Origin: Salibacterium halotolerans
GTDB taxonomy: Bacteria; Bacillota; Bacilli; Bacillales; Marinococcaceae
Assembly (NCBI RefSeq): GCF_900115625.1
Contig: NZ_FOXD01000008.1
Span: 84,372 to 148,371, forward strand
Direction: 5' to 3'
Length of the DNA stretch: 64,000 nt
The position numbers were made by a program, and so were the translations under genes. The notes under the pieces were generated by a model, which saw nothing but the letters and a program-made list of their open reading frames with translations, did not search any database and had not been told where the DNA came from. Numbering within the stretch: the first letter of the stretch is position 1; the number at the start of each line of letters is the position of its first letter. Below, piece after piece: positions 1 through 8,791 of this stretch.

Positions 1-2
1 AA

Positions 3-131
3 GAGGAAGGCTTTGAGGGAACCTTATCGCTGGAATTCACAGAAGGAACCGCATCGGTGGAGGAAACCCCGGAGAAACTGTATCAACATGCGCTCGAGGA
101 TCTTGCTTTTTTACTTCATCATTATGCATGA
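3..131 (+). CDS. Sugar phosphate isomerase/epimerase-like protein, C-terminal end (partial)
   Basis: Only the last 42 codons are inside the window; the frame is open from the left edge to a TGA at 129-131. The tail contains GTLSLEF, then a PEKLY segment and a hydrophobic LAFLLHHYA end. This resembles the closing helix of xylose-isomerase-like TIM-barrel sugar isomerases/epimerases, where such a protein often precedes a Gfo/Idh/MocA dehydrogenase. It lies about 30 bp upstream of the next gene on the same strand, so it is probably the preceding operon member. The family call is an inference from a short tail and from context. Confidence 0.45.
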   Translation, partial: EEGFEGTLSLEFTEGTASVEETPEKLYQHALEDLAFLLHHYA

Positions 132-161
132 AGGGCTGAAAGCGGGGAGGGGATGATACAC

Positions 162-1175
162 ATGGATGTTACTGTCGGCGTTATTGGAGCAGGAATCATT
201 GCAGAAGAACATTTACAGGCCGTCGAAGCGGTGGAGGGACTGCATGCTTTGGCAGCAGCTGATATCGATGAACAAAAAGCGGAAAAACTTGCGGAAAGGT
301 ATAACACGAAGAGCTATACCGATTATCGGGACATGATTAAAACGGAAACGCCTGATATGGTGATTATCACCCTGCCTCATTATTTGCACAAAGAAGCGGC
401 TGTTTTTTCAGCAGAGCAGGGGTGTCACATTTTACTGGAGAAACCAATGGCTTTGAACACGGCGGAATGTGGGGAAATTATACAATCCGTCAGGGAAAAT
501 CGCGTTCAATTGATGGTGGGTCATATTCAGCAATATTTTCAGGAAAATAGAACGGCAAAACAAATCGTGGAACAAGGAGAGCTTGGTTCGCTGGTGATGA
601 TCAATGAAACACGGCATTTACCTTATTTCACCAGGGAGCGCCCGCGCTGGTTTTTCGAATGGTCCAAAGCTGGCGGAGGCATTGTGATGAATCTGGGGGC
701 TCATTGTATTGATAAAATCCAGTGGCTGCTTGATACCAAAGTGTCCCGGGTGATGGCAGCAATGACTTATAAAGGGGAAGAGCCAGGAGTGGCAGTGGAT
801 GTGGAGGGAAGCGGACTTTTATTCATTCACACGGAAAAAGGGATTCCAGCTTCCATTTCTTTGTCTGGATATGAGGTCGTCCCAAAACAGGTGACAGAGC
901 TGATTTTTACAAATGGAATGATGAAAGTCGAAATCGGAAAAGGCGTTTGGGTGAGCAAAAGCGGAGTGTATGAAAAGGTTGCATCTACCAAGGAAATTTC
1001 GCCCTTTGTCAGGCAGTTAACGGATTTCGTTCGAGCTGTGAAAGGAGAGGGGACGGTAAAAAAGTCCGGGCCGCATGCTAAATCGATTATCGAGGTTCTG
1101 GAGGCGGGATACAAATCCCACGAGCAGGGGGAAATGGTTTCCTTACCGCCGGAAAGGAGAGAGGATCAGCCGTGA
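162..1175 (+). CDS. Gfo/Idh/MocA family NAD(P)-dependent oxidoreductase
   Basis: The protein opens with a Rossmann dinucleotide motif (GVIGAGIIAEEHL), followed about 90 residues later by the EKP signature (LLEKPMALN) typical of Gfo/Idh/MocA sugar dehydrogenases, and then the C-terminal alpha/beta domain. It likely oxidises a sugar or cyclitol in the cytoplasm. I chose the ATG at 162 because the strong GGGGAGGGG at 144-152 is about 10 nt upstream; an in-frame ATG at 153 is too close to it. Its last codons overlap the next start by 4 bp (GTGA), showing translational coupling with the GH20 gene. The exact substrate cannot be read from sequence. Confidence 0.88.
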   Translation: MDVTVGVIGAGIIAEEHLQAVEAVEGLHALAAADIDEQKAEKLAERYNTKSYTDYRDMIKTETPDMVIITLPHYLHKEAAVFSAEQGCHILLEKPMALNTAECGEIIQSVRENRVQLMVGHIQQYFQENRTAKQIVEQGELGSLVMINETRHLPYFTRERPRWFFEWSKAGGGIVMNLGAHCIDKIQWLLDTKVSRVMAAMTYKGEEPGVAVDVEGSGLLFIHTEKGIPASISLSGYEVVPKQVTELIFTNGMMKVEIGKGVWVSKSGVYEKVASTKEISPFVRQLTDFVRAVKGEGTVKKSGPHAKSIIEVLEAGYKSHEQGEMVSLPPERREDQP

Positions 1176-3052
1176 AGTGTTGGATTAAAGGAGATATTCA
1201 AGGTCTTCAATCAGGAATAGAAGAATGGGAGAAAACGTTTGACTTTTCCCTCTCAAAGGAAGGCATTCCTGTCACGGTGAAACAAGAAGATACAAGTAGT
1301 CTGCACGTGTCTTTGAAAGAAGGAGAAGGCGAAATTCGTTACAGCCGGAACATTCACTTTTTCCGGGCACTGGGCCTGTTTTTAGAACATGCTGAGAGGC
1401 GCAGCACGTTTCAGATAGAAGAACATCCTCAGTTTGAATCGAATGGCATCATGCTCGACTGTTCCCGGAATGCGGTGATGAAACCGGAGCAAGTCAGAAA
1501 ACTGATCCGTCTAATGTCCATAATGGGCCTGAATAGGCTGATGCTTTACATGGAAGATACGTATGAAGTAAAAGACCGGCCGTATTTTGGTTATATGCGC
1601 GGGAGATACAGCCGTGAAGAGTTGAAGCAGCTGGATGAATATGCCTGCCGGTTCGGGGTGGAAGTGGTCCCGGCGATACAGACCCTGGCCCACTTAGCGA
1701 CGTTCCTGCGCTGGGATGCTGCGGCAAATTTGAGGGATACCCAAGATATTCTGCTGGCCGGCTCCGGCGAAACGTATACGTTTATCGAACAGCTGATAGA
1801 GTCTGTCAGCTCCGCATTCCGCACATCCCGTATTCATCTTGGCATGGATGAGGCCCATTTTTTGGGGCGGGGGAACTATTATAAGAGGAACGGACCCAGA
1901 CCAAGCTTTCAAATCATGAATGAGCATTTGCATGAAGTATTGAAGATAACGAGGGAAAAAGGGCTGCAGCCGATGATCTGGAGCGACATGTATTTCAGAA
2001 TGGCATCCGTTAAAGGCCATTATTATGATGAAAATGTAAGCGTTCCACAGGACGTTATAGAGAATATGCCAAAGGATGTCCAATTTGTATATTGGGACTA
2101 CTATCACGAAACGGAAGAGGTGTATAGAAGCTTTCTGCAAAAGCATAAAGCCTTTGGACGGCCGCCGCTGTTTGCAGGAGGATTGTGGACGTGGAATGGA
2201 ATAGCTGTAAATTATAAAAAAGCATTTCAAACAACGGATGCTGCAATGGCAGCCTGCAAGAAGGAAGGGGTGGCCGAAGTATTCGCCACGCTCTGGGGGG
2301 ATGACGGTCAGGAAACCGAGCCATTTACGAGTCTCGCAGGAATACAGTTGCTGGCAGAACACGGGTACGTCAGGGAATTGGAACAAAAGAAGGTGCAAGA
2401 CCGGTTTCGTTTCTGCACAGGAGCTGACATGGAGGCATTTATGACGTTAGGAGAATTGGATCAACCTCCTGGAACGGCGAAAGAAATACAGCTCGAACCG
2501 GATAATCCTTCGAAGTTTCTGTTGTGGCAGGACCCCTTGATGGGATTATTTGATAAAGAGGTGGAGGAAAGGGGGCTTCCGCGTTTTTACGAGGATCTCG
2601 AAGCCGACTTGGAAAATATGAAAAAAAAGGCAGGGCCATGGGCTTTTCTATTTGATGTGCCCTCCCGGATCTGTTCGGTTCTCAGCTTGAAAGCTGAACT
2701 TGGTGTAAAGATAAAGCATGATTATGAAAAAAACGAGAAAGACCAATTACGAAAAATGGAACAGGATATCCTGCCGGAATTGAAACAACGCATCGAAACG
2801 TTGAGAAAGCGGCACTATGAACAATGGATGAAAATCCATAAACCATTTGGATGGGAAGTGCTTGATATTCGATATGGCGGCTTAATGGCGAGAATTGATA
2901 CGACGCAGCGTAGATTGGCCGAATACTTGAATGGAAACGAGGCATCTCTGGAAGAACTGGAAGTCTCGCGGCTGCCGCATTCCTCCGGGAAGCAAAGCGG
3001 ATATGTTAGAAATAACATATATAAGCAGATTGTCACCCCGAATGTATTTTAA
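1172..3052 (+). CDS. Glycoside hydrolase family 20-like beta-N-acetylhexosaminidase
   Basis: A 626-residue protein with no signal peptide. After an N-terminal small domain comes a TIM barrel holding the GH20 catalytic Asp-Glu pair in HLGMDEAH (D226, E227), preceded by a YMEDTYE segment and an IQTLAHL strand. Known GH20 enzymes cut terminal N-acetylhexosamines by substrate-assisted catalysis. Because it is cytoplasmic and coupled to a sugar dehydrogenase, it probably works on imported amino-sugar oligosaccharides. The start is a GTG that overlaps the upstream stop; a GGAAAGGAGAG site lies just before it. The C-terminal ~180 residues are charged and helical, as in the bacterial GH20 subgroup with an extra helical domain. 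Confidence 0.8.
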   Translation: MKCWIKGDIQGLQSGIEEWEKTFDFSLSKEGIPVTVKQEDTSSLHVSLKEGEGEIRYSRNIHFFRALGLFLEHAERRSTFQIEEHPQFESNGIMLDCSRNAVMKPEQVRKLIRLMSIMGLNRLMLYMEDTYEVKDRPYFGYMRGRYSREELKQLDEYACRFGVEVVPAIQTLAHLATFLRWDAAANLRDTQDILLAGSGETYTFIEQLIESVSSAFRTSRIHLGMDEAHFLGRGNYYKRNGPRPSFQIMNEHLHEVLKITREKGLQPMIWSDMYFRMASVKGHYYDENVSVPQDVIENMPKDVQFVYWDYYHETEEVYRSFLQKHKAFGRPPLFAGGLWTWNGIAVNYKKAFQTTDAAMAACKKEGVAEVFATLWGDDGQETEPFTSLAGIQLLAEHGYVRELEQKKVQDRFRFCTGADMEAFMTLGELDQPPGTAKEIQLEPDNPSKFLLWQDPLMGLFDKEVEERGLPRFYEDLEADLENMKKKAGPWAFLFDVPSRICSVLSLKAELGVKIKHDYEKNEKDQLRKMEQDILPELKQRIETLRKRHYEQWMKIHKPFGWEVLDIRYGGLMARIDTTQRRLAEYLNGNEASLEELEVSRLPHSSGKQSGYVRNNIYKQIVTPNVF

Positions 3053-3142
3053 TTATTCGCTGCTCTGAAAGGGGGTGTTACATTAAATATTTAAATTTTC
3101 TTAATTTTAAGTATTTATTCTAAAAAGAAAGAGGGGGAAAGT

Positions 3143-4165
3143 ATGGAGAAATGCAGAAGGAAGGTATGGATCACGTGGCTGTTGATTGTAACGCTGATGG
3201 TTGGCAGTGTTCCGGCACCGGGTTTGGCGGAAACGACATCCGGCAAAGACAAGGGGATGTGGGCATGGTTTCCGAATGAGGATATCAACACGGAAAAAGC
3301 GCGTCAGGACCTGGTTGAATTTTCAAAGGAAAAAGGCATTAATGTAATTTATCTCAATATTGGAGTACGGGAGGGTGTCCCACAGGTCCCACCGTTTCCT
3401 TACCGCCATATGCATCCCAAATTTGGTGTTGGAAACCAGGAAGGCACCCCTTATCTGCAATTGCATCCAGAACAATATCAAAAGTTTATTAAACTGGCTC
3501 ACGAAAATGATATCGAAGTTATTGCATTGGATGGGGCATCCGAATGGGCCAAGAAGCAAAACCATAAAACGCCCATTAAACGTATAGTTCAGGTGGCCAA
3601 GTATAATAAATTTTCAAAAGAAGAGGAGCAGTTTGACGGAATACAACTGGACATTGAACCTTATTTACTGGACGAATGGGAAACAGAAGAGCGCAGCCAG
3701 CTCATCCAGGATTATTTAAATGGACTGAATAAATTGGATAAAATTGCAGCAGATCACCATATGGATTTTATGATCGCGATGCCATTTTGGTTTGATGGGG
3801 ACGAATATGTAAGCGATTACAATAATGTAACCAAACCATTATCGGATCATACGATGGACATCGTAGACACGGTTGCGATTATGGCCTACCGCGATACAGC
3901 GGAGGGAAAGGATTCCAAGATGTATCATTCGGAACATGAACTGGAGTACGCAGACGAAAACGGAAAAACTGCTGTTATTGCAGTCGAAACACAAAATTTA
4001 GAAGGCATCGTGGAACCTTATTATGAAAAGGTTTCCTATTTTGAAGAAGGAGAAGCTTATATGAACGACAACCTGGAAATCGTAGATGCAGCCTATGCAG
4101 ACCACCCTGGATACGGGGGGCAGGCCATCCACAAGTACCAGAGTTATCGGTCAATGAAGCCTTAG
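3143..4165 (+). CDS. Secreted glycosidase-like TIM-barrel protein
   Basis: Begins with a classical Sec signal peptide (KCRRKVW, a hydrophobic core, then an AGLAE-type cleavage region near residue 28). The mature part has alternating strands and helices and the motif FDGIQLDIEP (D165, D170, E172), which resembles the DxxDxE catalytic motif of GH18-type and related TIM-barrel hydrolases. A good Shine-Dalgarno site (AGAGGGGGAAAG) precedes the ATG. It follows the cytoplasmic GH20 gene after 90 bp, so an extracellular role in polysaccharide breakdown is plausible. I do not recognise the exact family; the catalytic assignment is inference. Confidence 0.55.
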   Translation: MEKCRRKVWITWLLIVTLMVGSVPAPGLAETTSGKDKGMWAWFPNEDINTEKARQDLVEFSKEKGINVIYLNIGVREGVPQVPPFPYRHMHPKFGVGNQEGTPYLQLHPEQYQKFIKLAHENDIEVIALDGASEWAKKQNHKTPIKRIVQVAKYNKFSKEEEQFDGIQLDIEPYLLDEWETEERSQLIQDYLNGLNKLDKIAADHHMDFMIAMPFWFDGDEYVSDYNNVTKPLSDHTMDIVDTVAIMAYRDTAEGKDSKMYHSEHELEYADENGKTAVIAVETQNLEGIVEPYYEKVSYFEEGEAYMNDNLEIVDAAYADHPGYGGQAIHKYQSYRSMKP

Positions 4166-4172
4166 AATCCGG

Positions 4173-4206
4173 AAGAGGGTGGACAATATATAGGCTTCAC
4201 CCTCTT
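4173..4206 (+). terminator. Intrinsic terminator of the sugar operon
   Basis: Perfect inverted repeat AAGAGGGTG / CACCCTCTT with a 16-nt loop just after the stop at 4165, followed by an AT-rich run. The remaining bases to 4485 contain no convincing gene or repeat, only AT-rich sequence likely to hold the next promoter. Confidence 0.7.
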
Positions 4207-4485
4207 ATATTATTGATGCAGGTGGACAGGGTTGATGCCTTGTCCTTTCCTTTAATTGTAATGTAAACTTTTGATAGAATGATAACGTTACCATCTTACA
4301 TAAGAGGATGACACATAAGTAAAATATAAAACTAAGCGCAATAACGAAACGTATAATTTTTTTCATCTCAATCTCTTTTTCCACCTTTTATCAACATCCT
4401 GCCAATCGTTCATCATACTGTAAATAAATAATAAGACCATTATGTTAAAATGGATGAAAAAGAGCGGCGAGGAGGAGGGAGAAAA

Positions 4486-4704
4486 ATGCGGTGGTTTCCG
4501 TATGCTGTTTACTGGACGATTTTCGCGGTCGGCCTGGTATCATGGTGGTTCTGGCCTCAGGATTACGGGTTTGCCGTAACCATCACACTGACGCTGATCA
4601 CCGGCGTATTTTCCATGATTGCAGCTGTGGCGCTGCTCAGTTGGAAACTGGGGATTGCCAGTCTGGCTCTTCTTCTCAGTCCGTGGGTGGTTTTGCTGCT
4701 ATAG
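4486..4704 (+). CDS. Small two-TM membrane protein
   Basis: 72 residues starting MRWFPYAVYW, with two hydrophobic helices separated by a short loop and a third hydrophobic C-terminal stretch ending in LLSPWVVLLL. I chose the ATG at 4486 because GGAGGAGGGAG lies 5-10 nt upstream; an in-frame ATG at 4450 has no such site and would add a polar leader. The protein belongs to no family I recognise. It is followed after 20 bp by another small membrane protein with its own ribosome site, so the two are probably co-transcribed. Confidence 0.65.
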   Translation: MRWFPYAVYWTIFAVGLVSWWFWPQDYGFAVTITLTLITGVFSMIAAVALLSWKLGIASLALLLSPWVVLLL

Positions 4705-4724
4705 AGAGGAGAGAATAATACATC

Positions 4725-5093
4725 ATGAAAACGTTTATTACAGCAGCCGGGTTTGTGCTGATGTGCGTGCCTGGCGCGTTTTTGTTTCATTTTTACGAAT
4801 ACACGCAGCACCTCGCCGGGGAGGAGGCCGCGTTTTTGATGCCGGGCGCTTTTATTTACCTGCTTGTTACCGGAGCCGCCGTGTCGTATGTCGATCTACG
4901 CTGGCTTATCTCCGGTCTGATGGTCAGCATGGGGCTCTCCCTGCTGCTGAGTAATGTTCAAATAGCAGAAGACGCCTCCTGGTTTGCGCCATTCGGCCGT
5001 GATCTCACGGTTGCTGTCACCGCGTGTGTGTTTACCGGCGGGGTTCTGATGTTCCGGTATCTTACCCGGTCTATGCTGGCAAAAAGGGGATGA
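4725..5093 (+). CDS. Four-TM hypothetical membrane protein
   Basis: 122 residues with about four predicted transmembrane helices (residues 3-22, 38-58, 60-78 and 90-112) and a basic C-terminus (RSMLAKRG), which suggests that end is cytoplasmic. GAGAGGAGAG precedes the ATG. It is convergent with the DUF4181-type gene on the other strand, with only 14 bp between the two stops. No catalytic motif is visible and no function can be proposed. Confidence 0.65.
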   Translation: MKTFITAAGFVLMCVPGAFLFHFYEYTQHLAGEEAAFLMPGAFIYLLVTGAAVSYVDLRWLISGLMVSMGLSLLLSNVQIAEDASWFAPFGRDLTVAVTACVFTGGVLMFRYLTRSMLAKRG

Positions 5094-5107
5094 CCGGCGG
5101 GACTTTC

Positions 5108-5497
5108 TTAAGCGAACGTCGGCGACATGCTGATCCAGCCAAAGACGAAAACGAAGGCGGCGGTAAAACATATAAGCTGCAGGAGGCTGGCTTTGTAGTT
5201 GGAAGGATTCCCGGTGTATTTCCATTCCACGTAAGCCTGCAGTCCGGTACTAAGTATAGTGTAAACGGCTATGATAACCCCGAGCACCAGGGAATGGAGC
5301 GGGAAAAGAATGAACCCTGCAGCAAGCGCCGTGATGCGAAGCGCCCAATCTCTTGTCTTATGAAATTCGTTAATATGGTTATCAGAAAACCTTTTCTGTT
5401 TATCCGCTTTCATCCACCAGCGGACAAGAGGGGGAGCGACAGCGAACAGGGCAGTAAATCCTCCCAGCAGCAGAATAAGTTCCAGCCAGAGATACAT
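5108..5497 (-). CDS. DUF4181 family membrane protein
   Basis: 129 residues with four hydrophobic helices. It carries the features I associate with DUF4181: a basic loop after TM1 (WWMKADKQKRFS), the sequence HINEFHKTRDWALRI before TM2, and EWKYTGNPSNY before TM4. The family is common in Bacillaceae and has no known function. A related but more divergent pair of proteins lies at 54920 and 56604. The start ATG sits at 5497 with a GGAGAAGGGTG site upstream. It is a single-gene unit read toward the left. Confidence 0.65.
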   Translation of the reverse strand: MYLWLELILLLGGFTALFAVAPPLVRWWMKADKQKRFSDNHINEFHKTRDWALRITALAAGFILFPLHSLVLGVIIAVYTILSTGLQAYVEWKYTGNPSNYKASLLQLICFTAAFVFVFGWISMSPTFA

Positions 5498-5607
5498 GAT
5501 AACACCCTTCTCCTCATTTGTTTGAAAAATGCAAACAGTATCGATATTCGCATGGTAACACAGGATTACATATTTTTCTATTAGGAGTTGCTGACGGTCC
5601 GGCAGAA

Positions 5608-5859
5608 ATTATGGACACTTTGACTTGTGAAATGTCCGGTAAATGTGGATTAGAGACATTTTCATGGAATCTGGGCATCAATATGTCTGTAACGTAAAAA
5701 TACCGGACATTTTTCCGGGGAGGCTGTCCGGTAAATTAAATTAGTAGACACTTTGCGGCGGAAATGTCCGTAAAAAGGTTCTTTTTTTGTCTAAAGTGCA
5801 CTTTGGACAAAACATTATGGCATTGTGACGTATAGATTATTTCTATGCGTCACTTTTTT
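5608..5859 (+). ncRNA. Structured intergenic element, family A copy 1 (candidate non-coding RNA)
   Basis: This 250-base stretch has no good ORF and aligns almost end to end with 8968-9214. Shared blocks include TTGAC-TGTGA-ATGTCCG near the start, GGATTAGAGACATTTT, ATGTCTGTAA-GTAAAAATA, CGGACATTTT, TTTGCGGCGGAA and AAAGTGCACTTTGGA. Both copies end in a hairpin plus six Ts. Several blocks are imperfect inverted repeats of one another (ATGTCCGGTAAA against ACCGGACAT), so the transcript could fold extensively. It sits between divergently oriented genes. Transcription is inferred from the terminator and the covariation in its stem. Confidence 0.55.
5825..5859 (+). terminator. Terminator closing family A copy 1
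   Basis: Stem GTGACGTATAGA / TCTATGCGTCAC with a short loop, then TTTTTT at 5854-5859. The second copy at 9180-9214 keeps the structure with a changed stem (CTTAGA / TCTAAG), which is a compensatory change. It can terminate a transcript coming from the element itself. Confidence 0.7.
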
Positions 5860-5949
5860 GTTCAAATGCCCGAATTGAGGGGGTTAGAAGCAGATTAAGT
5901 GTTATTTTTTGCGAAAATGTTCCTCATCTTTTCCGTTAGAGACACAGGA

Positions 5950-5978
5950 TTGACGTTTCTTTCCATTTATTATATACT
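5950..5978 (+). promoter_or_regulatory. Sigma-A promoter of the gntR-ABC operon
   Basis: TTGACG at 5950-5955, a 17-base spacer and TATACT at 5973-5978, about 45 bases before the GTG start of the GntR regulator. YtrA-type regulators usually repress their own operon, so an operator is expected at or just after the -10 box. I could not define it. Confidence 0.7.
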
Positions 5979-6021
5979 ACATTACATGACTAATGCACTG
6001 ACTTAGAAAGTAGGGGAGGCT

Positions 6022-6393
6022 GTGATTTTTTCATCGGACGATTCGAGACCGATTTATTTACAGATTGCCGAGTGGATTGAAGCGGAGATTTTGAAAGAAC
6101 AGCTGCGGCCGCATGATCACGTGTATTCGCAGTACAAACTGGCGGAACGCTTCACAATCAATCCGGCGACGGCGGCGAAGGGGCTGACGAAGCTGGCGGA
6201 GGAAGGCATTCTGTACGATAGGCGCGGCATGGGCAAATTTGTCGCCGAAGAGGCGCGTGAGAAAGTCATCGAGAAGCGCCGGTCGCATACGCTGAAAAAG
6301 ATGATTTCGGATCTCGTGCAGGAAGCGGACCGGCTGGATGTGCCGGAGGAGGAACTGATGCAGATGGTGAGAGAGGAGAGGAAGAAACAATGA
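6022..6393 (+). CDS. GntR family transcriptional regulator, YtrA type
   Basis: A 123-residue protein with an N-terminal GntR winged helix (SRPIYLQIAEWIEAEI, YSQYKLAERFTINPATAAKGLTKL, DRRGMGKFV) and only a short helical tail instead of a ligand-binding domain, as in the YtrA subfamily. These small GntR proteins typically repress the ABC transporter operon they head. GTG start with AGGGGAGG upstream. The stop overlaps the start of the ATPase gene (ATGA), so regulator and transporter are translationally coupled. The inducer is unknown; relatives respond to cell-wall-active antibiotics. Confidence 0.85.
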   Translation: MIFSSDDSRPIYLQIAEWIEAEILKEQLRPHDHVYSQYKLAERFTINPATAAKGLTKLAEEGILYDRRGMGKFVAEEAREKVIEKRRSHTLKKMISDLVQEADRLDVPEEELMQMVREERKKQ

Positions 6394-7292
6394 GTGTCAT
6401 CCAGGCAGAGCAGCTGACCAAAACCTACCGCAGAAAAACAGCGCTCGATGACGTGTCGTTTTCGATGCTGGAAAACACGATCACCGGGTTAATCGGCCGC
6501 AACGGTGCAGGCAAAACGACGCTTCTGAAAACGGCAGCCGGATTTATCCGTCCGAGTGCGGGAAGCCTCTACGTTGATGGAGAGCCATCGTTTGATAACC
6601 TGCAGGTGTCGGCGAACAGTATTTTCATAGAGGAGTCGATGAACTGGCCGGCGGCGCTGTCGCTCGGCGAACTGCTGCAGGAAGGGAAACGGTTTTATGA
6701 AAACTGGGATGAGACGCTTCCGGAAACGCTGTTTGATTACTTTGGGCTGCATAAAAAAGACATACATAAAAAACTGTCAAAAGGAAAGAAAAGCACGTTC
6801 AACATGATCTTCGGGCTGGCGGCGCGCTGTCCGGTCACGCTGCTCGATGAACCGATGACAGGGATGGACGCGGCGGTGCGTTCGGATATGTACCGGGTAC
6901 TGCTGAAAGAATATATCGCTCATCCGCGCACGATAATTCTTTCGAGTCACCATGTGGAGGAAGTGGAAGAACTGCTGGAGGATGTCCTCCTGATCGATGA
7001 GGGACGCATCCAGCTGCACGTTTCGATGGATGACCTGCGGGAGAAACTGATCGGGCTGACAGGGGAACGGACTCTTTTGACGGAATGGACGAAGCGGCAT
7101 CAGGTGCTGCATTCAGCATCGGCCGGAGCCGTAGAGGAATACGTGGTCGTGGAAAATGACTTTTCTGAGGCAGAACGCCGGCAGATGAGTCAAAACGGTA
7201 TCACGCTCTCTACCGTGCCTCCCGTGCAGGCCGCCGTTTATCTGACATCCAAAGGAGAAAGGAGCATTGATGATGTCCTCGAACGCCGTTAA
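6390..7292 (+). CDS. ABC transporter ATP-binding protein
   Basis: 300 residues. Walker A is GRNGAGKTTLLK (about residues 35-46), Walker B with the catalytic Glu is TLLDEPMTGMD, and the H-loop is SSHHVEEVEELL. The usual LSGGQ signature is replaced by LSKGKKSTFNM, a variant seen in YtrB/BcrA-like ATPases of GntR-linked operons. The C-terminal ~80 residues form an extra regulatory-like domain. It overlaps the regulator by 4 bp and the permease start by about 23 bp, so the three belong to one operon. It energises export or sensing of an unidentified compound at the membrane. Confidence 0.85.
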   Translation: MSVIQAEQLTKTYRRKTALDDVSFSMLENTITGLIGRNGAGKTTLLKTAAGFIRPSAGSLYVDGEPSFDNLQVSANSIFIEESMNWPAALSLGELLQEGKRFYENWDETLPETLFDYFGLHKKDIHKKLSKGKKSTFNMIFGLAARCPVTLLDEPMTGMDAAVRSDMYRVLLKEYIAHPRTIILSSHHVEEVEELLEDVLLIDEGRIQLHVSMDDLREKLIGLTGERTLLTEWTKRHQVLHSASAGAVEEYVVVENDFSEAERRQMSQNGITLSTVPPVQAAVYLTSKGERSIDDVLERR

Positions 7293-8007
7293 CAGGACGA
7301 CGGCGATCGGCCGTCTTTTTACATTCAAATGCCGTGCTTTCACGGAAATCCTGAGTGCGCTGCTTCTGCTGCAGCTGTTTGCTGTACTGCTGTCGTCCAC
7401 CATTTTCAGTACGGTGACAACGTCTACGTTTCAAGAGGGATTTGATGTCACGATGGACACGTATTCGTCGGATTTCGTGATTGTATTTACGATGCTGTGG
7501 GGATTTTTGTGTTCGCTTAATATTACAACGAAAGCGTACCGGGAAGACGATTTTCTGTTTGTGACGAACCGGTTTACGAGCCACGTAGCGACTATTCTGT
7601 TTTTATGTGCGGTCAGTGCAGCAGGCGGTGTCACGGCGGCTTTATCCGGATTTCTTATCCGCGTGCTTGCTTATTACATTCATGACAACGTGATTCTGAG
7701 CACGGCGTTCGGCCCGGGGCTTTTTCTTATGGGGGCGGCTGCCGCGGCAGGTTACGTTCTTTTGTCCACTGCAGCAGGATATCTGGCCGGTATCATCATC
7801 CAGTGGCACCGTGCGTTTAAGCTCCTGATTCCAGCTGTTGTGATCGGCTTAATGTCCCTTCGGGGGGCAGACATTGCAGAACAATTCAGATCCTTTTTCT
7901 ACCTTGAGTCATTCTTTCCGATGTTTGCGGTAAAAGTATTAGGCATGCTGGTACTCGTCTTCGGCGCCGGTCTTCTGTTTGCGAAACGTCTGGAGGTGAG
8001 ACAATGA
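7270..8007 (+). CDS. ABC transporter permease-like membrane protein
   Basis: 245 residues with about six hydrophobic segments and the general layout of small ABC-2 type permeases, although no strong family motif is visible. A dense AAAGGAGAAAGGAG precedes a TTG-ATG-ATG cluster; I take ATG 7270, with 7273 equally possible. It overlaps the ATPase gene upstream and the next gene downstream (ATGA at 8004). Its position after the ATPase makes it the likely membrane partner of that ATPase. The assignment rests mainly on operon context. Confidence 0.65.
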   Translation: MMSSNAVNRTTAIGRLFTFKCRAFTEILSALLLLQLFAVLLSSTIFSTVTTSTFQEGFDVTMDTYSSDFVIVFTMLWGFLCSLNITTKAYREDDFLFVTNRFTSHVATILFLCAVSAAGGVTAALSGFLIRVLAYYIHDNVILSTAFGPGLFLMGAAAAAGYVLLSTAAGYLAGIIIQWHRAFKLLIPAVVIGLMSLRGADIAEQFRSFFYLESFFPMFAVKVLGMLVLVFGAGLLFAKRLEVRQ

Positions 8008-8684
8008 CACTGGCAATCATCGTTTTGTTGATATTTATCCTGATGACCTTTTTCACGGGCAGGCGGATTCTGTCGGAAAAATGGGTGACAGGCCGCAAAA
8101 TATTCTGGGTGTTTGGAGCTTACGTGCTCGTTCTTCTTGTCAGCGCCATGCATTACAGTATCTTTTTAACCGGGGCGGCGTCGCCCAAAGAAACCCTGAC
8201 CCCCTCCTATGTGCAGAGTGAGGCAGAGACATTGCGGAACCAGTTCAAGACCGGCAATCTGGACGCCATCGATGACGATTACCTGCAGAGAGAGTGGGAG
8301 ATGGAATCGGTCGAGGAGGAACTGATTGTAAATGCGGCAATAAGCGATCTGCCTATTTATTATGTAAAAGGAGCCTACGATCATCCGACAGCCGCTTATT
8401 ACCAGTCACCGTCTACGGTAAACGGCGAGCAGGCGAAGACCGGATACGCGCCGGTCCTCGAACAGCAGAAAGACATTCTATCTGTTCGTACGAATTCAGG
8501 AGAAGATAATGAACGAACCTACGCTGGTTTTAAAAAAGCGTTTCCTATGGTGCCGTTCGATGAGTCCGATGGATTGGGGCACGGGGACCTGAACCTCGGC
8601 TACAGTGCTCTGCTGCTGAAAGTACCCCAAGAGCTGGACGTGCAGGGCGAAGGATTCGTACAGCAGGTCACAACCACAGAATAA
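8004..8684 (+). CDS. Membrane-anchored hypothetical protein of the ABC operon
   Basis: 226 residues: a hydrophobic N-terminal helix, a basic loop (GRRILSEKWVTGRK), a second helix (about residues 33-50), then a hydrophilic and acidic domain of ~170 residues predicted to lie outside the cell. It starts with ATG overlapping the permease stop. No family is recognised. The topology and the coupling suggest an accessory or sensing component of the transporter. No conserved cysteine lipobox or enzyme motif is seen. Confidence 0.6.
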   Translation: MTLAIIVLLIFILMTFFTGRRILSEKWVTGRKIFWVFGAYVLVLLVSAMHYSIFLTGAASPKETLTPSYVQSEAETLRNQFKTGNLDAIDDDYLQREWEMESVEEELIVNAAISDLPIYYVKGAYDHPTAAYYQSPSTVNGEQAKTGYAPVLEQQKDILSVRTNSGEDNERTYAGFKKAFPMVPFDESDGLGHGDLNLGYSALLLKVPQELDVQGEGFVQQVTTTE

Positions 8685-8791
8685 AGCAGGCATGGAAAAT
8701 AGTATCAGAGTATTCGGACGGATGAATTAAGGGGCGATGGATCAACGTTACGGAAGTGGTTCTAAAATAGATGAATGGAGATGATAATTGA

